A DNA stretch of 64,000 nucleotides, from positions 1 through 64,000 of the forward strand of contig JACPQR010000110.1 of assembly GCA_016190375.1 (NCBI GenBank), given 5' to 3'. Source of the stretch: Deltaproteobacteria bacterium. GTDB taxonomy: Bacteria; Myxococcota_A; Polyangia; JACPQR01. The notes beneath the pieces were generated by a model. That model had not been told where the DNA came from and made no database searches. It worked only from the letters and a program-made list of their open reading frames with translations. This document shows, one piece after another, positions 55,053 through 61,771 of this stretch; position 1 is the stretch's first letter, and each line of letters starts with the position of its first letter. Made by a program: the position numbers and the translations under genes.

Positions 55053-56708
55053 ATGCTGCAGGCGGGAACACTCCTCGAGGACAAGTACCGGCTCGTCCAG
55101 CGCATCGGGCAGGGCGCGATGGGCTCCGTCTGGCGCGCCGAGCACGTCAAGCTCGGACGCGGGATCGCCATCAAGTTCGTGCTCGCCCAGCACGATGCCG
55201 AAGCGGTCGCGCGATTTCTGCGCGAGGCTCGCATCGCCGCTCGGATCCGGCATCGCCACGTGGTGTCGATCACCGACTTCGGCTCCACCGGCGATGGGCA
55301 ACCCTACATCGTCATGGAGCTGCTGGACGGCGAGAGCCTCGACAAACGGCTGGCGCGGACGCCGCGAATCCCCGTCCACGAGCTCTTCGAGTACGCGGCC
55401 GGTGCGCTGTCGGGGCTCGAGGCGGTGCACGCGGCCGGGATCATCCACCGCGACCTGAAGCCGGCGAACATCTTCCTCGTGCGCGAGGTGGACGGGATCG
55501 TCCCGAAGATCGTCGACTTCGGGACCTCGCGCGCCACGGCGCAGGCCGCGCCGATCGCCGGCACCGAGACCATCACCACGGCCGGCATGATCGTCGGCAC
55601 TCCTTACTACATGTCGGAGGAGCAGGTCCGCGGCCGCAGGGACATCGACGCCCGAACGGATCTCTACAGCCTCGGGGTGATCCTGTACGAGGCCCTCAGC
55701 GGGAAGGTCCCCTTCGACGCCGACACCATGCACGCCTTGGCCGTGGAGATCGCAACCGCGCAGCCTGCGCCGCTCGGGCATCTCCGTCCGGACCTGCCGG
55801 CCGAAGTCATCGCGGTCGTCGAGAAGGCCATGGCGAGGGACCGCAGCGCGCGGTACCAGACGGCACGCGAGCTCCGCCGTGCGCTGCTTGCCACGATCGG
55901 AGTCTCTTCGTCCGAGACCATCCCCCAGACGGCAGTCCTGTCGCAGCCGTGCTTGCCGGCGATTCCGTCGCAGGCCTCGGCGGCGACCGAGATCTCGATG
56001 GCGCTGACCGGGCCGGTCTCCCCCCAGCCCACGATCGGCGATCACTACACGCTCGTGAGGCATTCCCGAGAACCACGGAGGCGATGGCCGGTCGCCGCGC
56101 TGGCCGTGGTCGTTCTCTTTGCGTGCGCAGGCGGAGGGCTCGCGCTCGCCCTGCGCGATACTCGGGCCGCACCGCCAGATGTGGTCCGTCCGTTGCCCTC
56201 GCCGCCACCCTCTCTCGGTCCGTCGCTTCCGCCGCCATCCTCGCTCGGGCCCTCGCCTCCGCCTCCTGCCGCGCCCGTCGTGCGTGCGCGGGTGGCTTCA
56301 CCCGTCGCGGCTCGTGCCGCGTCCGCGGAGGTGGCGCCGGTCGCGGCCCGTGCCGGCCTCGGTGCCCACGTCACGGTCCGTCTCCTCGACCTTCCGGACG
56401 GTGGACTCGTTCGAGTCGACGGGCAGGTCGTGAGCGGGCCCGAGCTGCGACTGCCGCGCGATGGCCAGCTTCGCCGCATCGAGGTGAGCGCATCGGGTCG
56501 CGGTTCCTGGTCGACCGAGCACGGCTGCGGTGCCGACGGCGAATACCGCGTCGAGATCGCCTCGTCTGCCGATGCGCAGGCCGTGCGGTCGCCGGGACCT
56601 CCCACCGGCGCCCCGAGAGCGGCGCGCGACCCCGGCGCCGCCGAGCCGACCAGACGGCCGCGATCGGAGCCGGAGCCCGGGGCGCTGCTCGGCGATCCCG
56701 GCTTCTGA
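55053..56708 (+). CDS. Ser/Thr protein kinase with extracytoplasmic PEGA-like domain (paralogue 1)
   Basis: 551 residues. Kinase domain about 11-270: Gly loop RIGQGAMGSVWRAE, catalytic Lys41 (IAIKFV), HRDLKPANIFLV, VDFGTSRA. A membrane helix about 348-370 (VAALAVVVLFACAGGGLAL), then a Pro/Ser-rich tract, and a C-terminal PEGA-like unit (VTVRLLDLPDGGLVRVDGQ). Ends in LLGDPGF, the same last residues as the kinase at 59023. All catalytic residues are present. No ligand inferred. Confidence 0.93.
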   Translation: MLQAGTLLEDKYRLVQRIGQGAMGSVWRAEHVKLGRGIAIKFVLAQHDAEAVARFLREARIAARIRHRHVVSITDFGSTGDGQPYIVMELLDGESLDKRLARTPRIPVHELFEYAAGALSGLEAVHAAGIIHRDLKPANIFLVREVDGIVPKIVDFGTSRATAQAAPIAGTETITTAGMIVGTPYYMSEEQVRGRRDIDARTDLYSLGVILYEALSGKVPFDADTMHALAVEIATAQPAPLGHLRPDLPAEVIAVVEKAMARDRSARYQTARELRRALLATIGVSSSETIPQTAVLSQPCLPAIPSQASAATEISMALTGPVSPQPTIGDHYTLVRHSREPRRRWPVAALAVVVLFACAGGGLALALRDTRAAPPDVVRPLPSPPPSLGPSLPPPSSLGPSPPPPAAPVVRARVASPVAARAASAEVAPVAARAGLGAHVTVRLLDLPDGGLVRVDGQVVSGPELRLPRDGQLRRIEVSASGRGSWSTEHGCGADGEYRVEIASSADAQAVRSPGPPTGAPRAARDPGAAEPTRRPRSEPEPGALLGDPGF

Positions 56709-56786
56709 CGGGTGGTCACTCGTCTCCCAGCGGCGTGTGGATCTCGAGGGTGCCACTCGATGCGACCTTGCGATAGCATCACGGGC

Positions 56787-58118
56787 GTGAGCCGTCCGGT
56801 CTTGGCCGCCCTCGTTGCGACGCTCCTGGGCGGTTGCGCCGTCATCGACGCCATCTTCTCGAACCCCGCGGGTGGTGAAGGCGAGGGCGAGGGCGAGGGC
56901 GAGGGCGAGGGCGAGGGCGAGGGCGAGGGCGAGGGCGAGGGCGAGGGCGAGGGCGAGGGCGAGGGCGAGGGCGAGGGCGAGGGCTGCGAGAACGTCGAGT
57001 GCCGCCCGAACGAGCGGTGTGTCGATGGCGGCTGCGTGCCGACGGGGGACTGCGTCCCGGAGTGCGTCGACGGCGAGGTGTGCTCGGATGGCACCTGCGT
57101 CGACGAGCGCGTGGACGAGGACGACGACGAATACCCCGCGGGCTCCGACTGCGACGACCACGACGACACCGTCTATCCCGGCGTTGAAAGGCCGTGCGAG
57201 ACGGCGTGCGGCACCGGCACGGAGGTCTGCCAGGCCGGATCCTGGCAGCCGTGCAGCGCGCCCAGCGATTGCGCCTGCACCCCGGGAGCGGAGCGGCAGG
57301 AGAATTGCGGGAACTGTGGCCTGGCGACGCGTCTCTGCTCCGACAGCGGCCAGTGGGAGGCGGAGGTCGGCCCCTGCGTGGGAGAGGGCGAGTGCAACGC
57401 CGACTCGATCGGGACCGAGGACTGCCTCGAGTGCGGGCAGCGAGCGAGGACCTGCGGCGAGAACTGCACCTGGGGCGCGTGGGGCTCGTGCGAGACCGTC
57501 GAGGTGTGCACGCCGGACGAGCCCGACTCCCAGGGCTGCGGCAACTGTGGGACACAGTCCAGGACCTGCACGGACCAGTGCCTGTGGGGCTCATGGGGAG
57601 ACTGCACCGCAGAGGGCGTTTGCGCCCCGAAGGCCGTTCAGGACGTGCCCTGCGGCAACTGCGGCACCGGTACGCGGCACGACGTGTGCGGGTCCACGTG
57701 CGCCTGGACCCAGGGCACCTGCCAGGGCGGGGGCGAATGCGCGCCCGACCAGACCGACACCCGCGACTGCGCGGGCGACTGTCCTCCCGGCGAGGAGAGC
57801 CGGTCGTGTCAGGCCGACTGCCGGTGGGGCGGTTGGTCCGGCTGTCGCGTCGGCCCATGCAACTGCAACGACTCGTGCGAGTCGACCTACCAGGATCGCG
57901 GCACCGAGAGCTTCGGGAACTGCCCCGAGGATTGCTACTGCGACGGCGACGGGAGCTGCGACCCCTGGAATCGCGGCGAGAGCAAGCAGAACTGCCCCGG
58001 CGACTGCGACTGTCCCAACCACGACTTGAAGGACTGCGAGAACCCGACGTGTTGCCAGAACCCTGCCTTCTGCGTCGAAGGCGACCCCTGCTACCTGAGC
58101 GGCTGCGGCGCTTGCTGA
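56787..58118 (+). CDS. Cys-rich lipoprotein with Gly-Glu repeat linker
   Basis: 443 residues; the GTG at 56787 begins a signal peptide ending in LLGGC (lipobox). A run of about 17 Gly-Glu pairs follows, then a MopE-like SDCDDHDDTVYPG motif, then repeated Cys-rich modules of about 45 residues with CGNCG and W-G-W/S-W-G-x-C (CGNCGTQSRTCTDQC, CLWGSWGDCTA) that recall a thrombospondin-like fold, and a final CNCNDSC/CDGDGSCDP region. Likely cell-surface, disulfide-rich. No enzyme motif. Confidence 0.8.
   Translation: MSRPVLAALVATLLGGCAVIDAIFSNPAGGEGEGEGEGEGEGEGEGEGEGEGEGEGEGEGEGEGEGCENVECRPNERCVDGGCVPTGDCVPECVDGEVCSDGTCVDERVDEDDDEYPAGSDCDDHDDTVYPGVERPCETACGTGTEVCQAGSWQPCSAPSDCACTPGAERQENCGNCGLATRLCSDSGQWEAEVGPCVGEGECNADSIGTEDCLECGQRARTCGENCTWGAWGSCETVEVCTPDEPDSQGCGNCGTQSRTCTDQCLWGSWGDCTAEGVCAPKAVQDVPCGNCGTGTRHDVCGSTCAWTQGTCQGGGECAPDQTDTRDCAGDCPPGEESRSCQADCRWGGWSGCRVGPCNCNDSCESTYQDRGTESFGNCPEDCYCDGDGSCDPWNRGESKQNCPGDCDCPNHDLKDCENPTCCQNPAFCVEGDPCYLSGCGAC
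56880..56984 (+). repeat. Hexanucleotide GAGGGC tandem repeat (about 17 copies)
   Basis: Near-perfect (GAGGGC)n coding the Gly-Glu linker of the Cys-rich lipoprotein. Being a multiple of three, copy-number change would lengthen or shorten the linker without breaking the frame. Confidence 0.9.
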
Positions 58119-58140
58119 GCGAGTCGCGCGGGATCGCTCA
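58116..58140. terminator. Bidirectional hairpin holding both convergent stop codons
   Basis: TGAGCGA and TCGCTCA pair perfectly over 7 bp around an 11-base loop. The first arm opens with the TGA of the plus-strand lipoprotein gene; the second closes with the TGA (as TCA) of the minus-strand TPR-PEGA gene. Confidence 0.55.
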
Positions 58141-58956
58141 CCGGAAGACGCCGAGCGCGGCGAGGACGGCGCCACCGCCGTAGAGCGCGATCGGGACGAG
58201 GTCGAGGGCGTCGAACGTGCCGTTTCGAGCCGACGACGGCGCCAGGTCGACCGCCACGCCGCCGCCGACCAGGCCGGCGCCCGCGAGCACCAGCGGCCAC
58301 GAGACACCGCCTTGCCCGACGGGCGCGGGCTCGTCGCGCCGGTCCGAGGCGGGCCCGGCAACGAATCCGGGACGGCTCGTGCCGGCAGCGGGCGACGCGG
58401 GCAGCTCCGGCGCGGTCAGGCGCGCCTCGCCTCCCTCGGAGATCTCGACCTCGCGGGACCGCTCGGCCGCGCCGCGGCGGACCGTCACCACGTGAACACC
58501 CGGATCGACGGGCGTCGCGACACCGAACAGCGCCGCGGCGAGCGGGCGACCGTCGAGCAGCACCTCGGCGCCCGCGAGATCGGCCTCCACGTAGACCGTG
58601 AGCCGACCGATGCGGGGCCCGATGCTCGCGAGGAGCTGCTCGGCCGGTCGGCGCGCGGGGTCGCGCTCGGGCGCCTCGCGCGCGGCGAGCCGGAGCTGCT
58701 CCGACGCCTCGACGAGCTTGCCGATGTGCTCGAGCGCGACGGCGAGGTTGTAGCGGATCGCCGGCGAGGCGCGGAGCGACAGTGCCCTCCGGAACCGGTC
58801 TGCGGCCTCGGACCAGCTCTCCTCGCTCGCGAGGCGGCGGCCCTCCTCGAAGAGGACGCGCGCCGCGGCGGTGTCCTCCTCGCTGGGCTGGGCACCGGCG
58901 ACCACCGGGAGCGCCGGCAGCACGGACGTCATGGTCAGGACGACGAGCACACGCAT
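58138..58956 (-). CDS. Periplasmic TPR-PEGA protein
   Basis: 272 residues. Signal peptide (MRVLVVLTMTSVLPALPVVAGA), a TPR pair (about 30-95, ARVLFEEGRRLASEESWSEA and SPAIRYNLAVALEHIGKLVE), a PEGA domain (about 115-180, GRLTVYVEADLAGAEVLLDG and PGVHVVTVRRG), a linker and two C-terminal hydrophobic helices (WPLVLAGAGLVGGGVAVDL and VPIALYGGGAVLAALGVF). A recurrent layout in Myxococcota. Divergent from the second kinase gene; it may serve those kinases, by proximity only. Confidence 0.8.
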   Translation of the reverse strand: MRVLVVLTMTSVLPALPVVAGAQPSEEDTAAARVLFEEGRRLASEESWSEAADRFRRALSLRASPAIRYNLAVALEHIGKLVEASEQLRLAAREAPERDPARRPAEQLLASIGPRIGRLTVYVEADLAGAEVLLDGRPLAAALFGVATPVDPGVHVVTVRRGAAERSREVEISEGGEARLTAPELPASPAAGTSRPGFVAGPASDRRDEPAPVGQGGVSWPLVLAGAGLVGGGVAVDLAPSSARNGTFDALDLVPIALYGGGAVLAALGVFR

Positions 58957-59022
58957 CGGGACGAGCGTAGGTCGATGCCGCCGGGGCGATCAAGGCCGAC
59001 CTTGATGTAGGATCGACGGCCC

Positions 59023-60615
59023 ATGGTGAGCGCCGGCACCGTCCTCGAGGGCAAGTACCGCCTCGTCGAGCCCATCGGGCAGGGCGGCATGGGCAGCGTC
59101 TGGCGGGCCGAGCACGTCAAGCTCGCTCTCGGCGTCGCGATCAAGTTCATCCACGCGATCGACGAGCCCGTTGCCGTCGCGCGCTTTCTCCGCGAGGCCC
59201 GCATCGCCGCCCAGGTGCGGCACCGCCACGTCGTGTCGATGACGGACTTCGGCTCGACTCCCGACGGAGCGCCCTATCTCGTGATGGAGCTCTTGGACGG
59301 CGAGAACCTCTCAGTCCGGATGGCGCGCGAGCCGCGGATGCCCGTCCTGCCGCTCTTCGAGCTCGTCGCCGGCGCGCTCTCGGGGCTGGAGGCGGTGCAT
59401 GCCGCCGGGATCGTCCACCGGGACGTCAAGCCCGCGAACGTGTTCCTCGTCAGGGAGGTGGACGGCGTCGTCCCCAAGATCGTCGACTTCGGCACCTCGC
59501 GGGCCACCGCGGAAGCACGCGCGGCGTCCGAGACCATCACCGCCACCGGGATGCTCGTCGGCACGCCCTACTACATGTCCGAGGAGCAAGCTCGCGGCTG
59601 GAAGGACGTCGACGCTCGTACCGACCTGTACAGCATGGGGGTGATCCTCTACGAGGCGCTGACCGGCAGGGTGCCCTTCGACGCCGACACCTTGCACGAG
59701 CTGATGAGGCAGATCGTGACGGCGAAGCCCGTGCCGCTCTCGAAGCACCGTCCGGACCTGCCAGCCGAGGTCGTGGCCGTCGTCGAGAAGGCGATGGCGC
59801 GGGACCGCAAGGCGCGATACCAGACGGCGCGCGAGCTTCGACACGCCTTGCTCGTGGCGATGGGGGTCGCGTCGTCCGACTGGATCCCGCCGACGTTGGT
59901 GCGCCAGACACCGGTCCAGCCTGCAATGGCGGCGCCGGAGATCTCGATGGCCGCCACCGCACCGGTGGACCGGCTGTCATCGGCGCCGACCGTCGAATCG
60001 GACCGAGTCCTCGTCGACGCCTCCCGGGAGCCGCTATCCCGCCCGCGCTGGCCGGTCGTCGCCGCCGCCGTGGCCGTCGTGCTCGCGTGCGGAGGGGCGG
60101 GGCTCGCCCTGGCTCTGCGGGATCGCGGGCCAGCGCCGTCATCGATGGCCATGGCGCTGGCCCCACCGGTACCTTCGCCGGTGCGCCCGCCCGCGATTGC
60201 CACGCCGGCGCTGCCGCCGCTCGCGGCTGTCGCTCGGCCCGTGCCGAACCTGCCCGCGCCGGCGCCGGCGGAGCCGGCGGTGACCGTCCGCCTGCTGGGC
60301 CTTCCGGCCGACTGCGTCGTGCGCGTGGACGGCGAGGTGATGGCCGGACCCGATCTCCTGCTTCCTCGCGACGACCGCGTTCGCCGGATCGAGGTGAGCG
60401 CCCCTGGCCGGCGCGCCTGGTCGATAGAGCACGAGTGCGCCACCGACGGTGAGTATCGCATCGAGCTCATCGAGCTCGCTCCACCGCCGCCCGATCCTCT
60501 CGCCACGCGCCAGCGAGTGACGTCGAAGCGGCCGGCGCTCGTGCCCGACGGCGGCCCGCGACCGACGCATCGGCCGACGGTCCCGAGCAAGTTGCTCGGC
60601 GATCCCGGCTTCTAG
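59023..60615 (+). CDS. Ser/Thr protein kinase with extracytoplasmic PEGA-like domain (paralogue 2)
   Basis: 530 residues, clearly paralogous to the kinase at 55053. Kinase domain with PIGQGGMGSVWRAE, VAIKFIHA, HRDVKPANVFLV and DFGTSRA. Membrane helix about 345-367 (VVAAAVAVVLACGGAGLALAL), Pro-rich tract, then the PEGA-like unit (VTVRLLGLPADCVVRVDGEV) and the shared C-terminal LLGDPGF. The 3' end, including stop codon and 6 bases beyond, is repeated 1.1 kb downstream. Confidence 0.93.
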   Translation: MVSAGTVLEGKYRLVEPIGQGGMGSVWRAEHVKLALGVAIKFIHAIDEPVAVARFLREARIAAQVRHRHVVSMTDFGSTPDGAPYLVMELLDGENLSVRMAREPRMPVLPLFELVAGALSGLEAVHAAGIVHRDVKPANVFLVREVDGVVPKIVDFGTSRATAEARAASETITATGMLVGTPYYMSEEQARGWKDVDARTDLYSMGVILYEALTGRVPFDADTLHELMRQIVTAKPVPLSKHRPDLPAEVVAVVEKAMARDRKARYQTARELRHALLVAMGVASSDWIPPTLVRQTPVQPAMAAPEISMAATAPVDRLSSAPTVESDRVLVDASREPLSRPRWPVVAAAVAVVLACGGAGLALALRDRGPAPSSMAMALAPPVPSPVRPPAIATPALPPLAAVARPVPNLPAPAPAEPAVTVRLLGLPADCVVRVDGEVMAGPDLLLPRDDRVRRIEVSAPGRRAWSIEHECATDGEYRIELIELAPPPPDPLATRQRVTSKRPALVPDGGPRPTHRPTVPSKLLGDPGF

Positions 60616-60654
60616 CGCGCCGGCAGCGGCTCGCGGGCGCCAGAACGCTCGCGG

Positions 60655-60849
60655 TCACGCGGCGAGAGGCATGCCGGACGTCAATTGCCCGGCAGTCTCC
60701 TCCTCGAGCAGCTTGAGTTGCGTCTGCTCGGTGAGGAAGACCGCTGCGGGTGCCCGCTCTTCGCCCGCCTCGCGCTCGAACGCGTCTCGATTCTCGCGAA
60801 TCTGGTCGTTCAGGGGATCTAGCGTCAGCGCTGCTTCGAAGTGCGCCTT
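60655..60849 (-). pseudogene. C-terminal fragment of a TPR-like protein
   Basis: The last 64 codons of a minus-strand frame (AHFEAALTLDPLNDQIREN, REAGEERAPAAVFLTEQTQ) look like the end of a TPR protein; upstream the frame turns into non-coding-like Arg/Ser-rich sequence, so the N-terminal part is gone. Confidence 0.5.
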
Positions 60850-61166
60850 CACGATTCCGCGTTTCGTGTGGGCCCACGGCTCCGGCCCGTTTGTCGCGGA
60901 TCCGGTTGCCGATCGCTTGATGTTGCGGCCCGATCGTTCGACACACGGCACCGTTGAACCCCAGAGCAGGATGCCCCTCACACAATACCGAGGCGCCCTC
61001 GACGAGACCCGGAACGGCTGGAGCATGGAGGAGGACACGTGAACCCGCGAGGACACGTGAGCCCGCAAAGTGAGTCGTAACTGCGCGCTGAGGAGAGTAT
61101 TTCGCGCCGAGAATGGGCTTCCTGCCGCGGCACGAATTCCCTCTCTGAGGCTTGCAGCCCGCATAA

Positions 61167-61675
61167 AACCTCGCGCTCGCACTCGAGAGGCTGGGGCGGA
61201 CCGATGAAGCCAAGGAGGAGTACTGCGCGACCGTGAGAGAATACCCCCGCAGCGACGAGGCACTCATGGCGCGAGCGCTCTTCCTCGTGCAGGCGGACCC
61301 CGGCGCCGCAGAGAGGGACCTGGAGGAGCTCGTGAGCAGGGGCGCCGCGCTCGCCTACCCGTACTTCTTCCTTGCTCACCGCGCCCTGAAGAACCGCAGG
61401 TTCCAGGAATGTGTCGACCTCTGCGGTCAAGGGCTTCAATGGCCCGGTCATCGGAAGGTTCTGGCGAACATGATCGAGTGGATTGCAATCTCGCAGCTCT
61501 TCGAAGACACGAAGGGGGCTACCTCGGAGGAGGCGAGACCGTTGCTCGAGCCGACCATGGGATGGCCGTCTTGGCCTCGCATCACACGGACGATCTTCGG
61601 CACGGCGTGTCCATCCTATCTGACCGGTCCTCGAGCGCAAGGCGCCGCGGAGTGTGTCGGCGACAATTCGCGCGG
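61167..61675 (+). pseudogene. C-terminal fragment of another TPR protein
   Basis: Opening right after an in-frame TAA at 61164, the frame reads clear TPR sequence (ALALERLGRTDEAKEEYCAT, DEALMARALFLVQADPGAAE, YPYFFLAHRALKNRRFQECV) with no start codon or signal. Similarity-like composition fades after about 61590, and the frame then runs into the second 44-bp repeat and on to 61781. A decayed remnant or a very short protein from the GTG at 61233. Confidence 0.55.
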
Positions 61676-61771
61676 CGGTCCCGAGCAAGTTGCTCGGCGA
61701 TCCCGGCTTCTAGCGCGCCAGCAGCGCAAACGGACGAGAGGCGTGCTATCAGAGGAGGCGCGCCGCCGCCG

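Larger units (their letters stand above)
60578..61719. repeat. 44-bp direct repeats bounding a 1.1-kb segment
   Basis: Identical 44-bp copies at 60578-60621 and 61676-61719 (51 bp with one mismatch). They contain the palindrome CCGAGCAA-G-TTGCTCGG and the last codons and stop of the kinase. Repeat period is 1,098 bp. The enclosed 1,054 bp holds only gene fragments and a tandem 18-mer (61030-61065). Confidence 0.85.
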
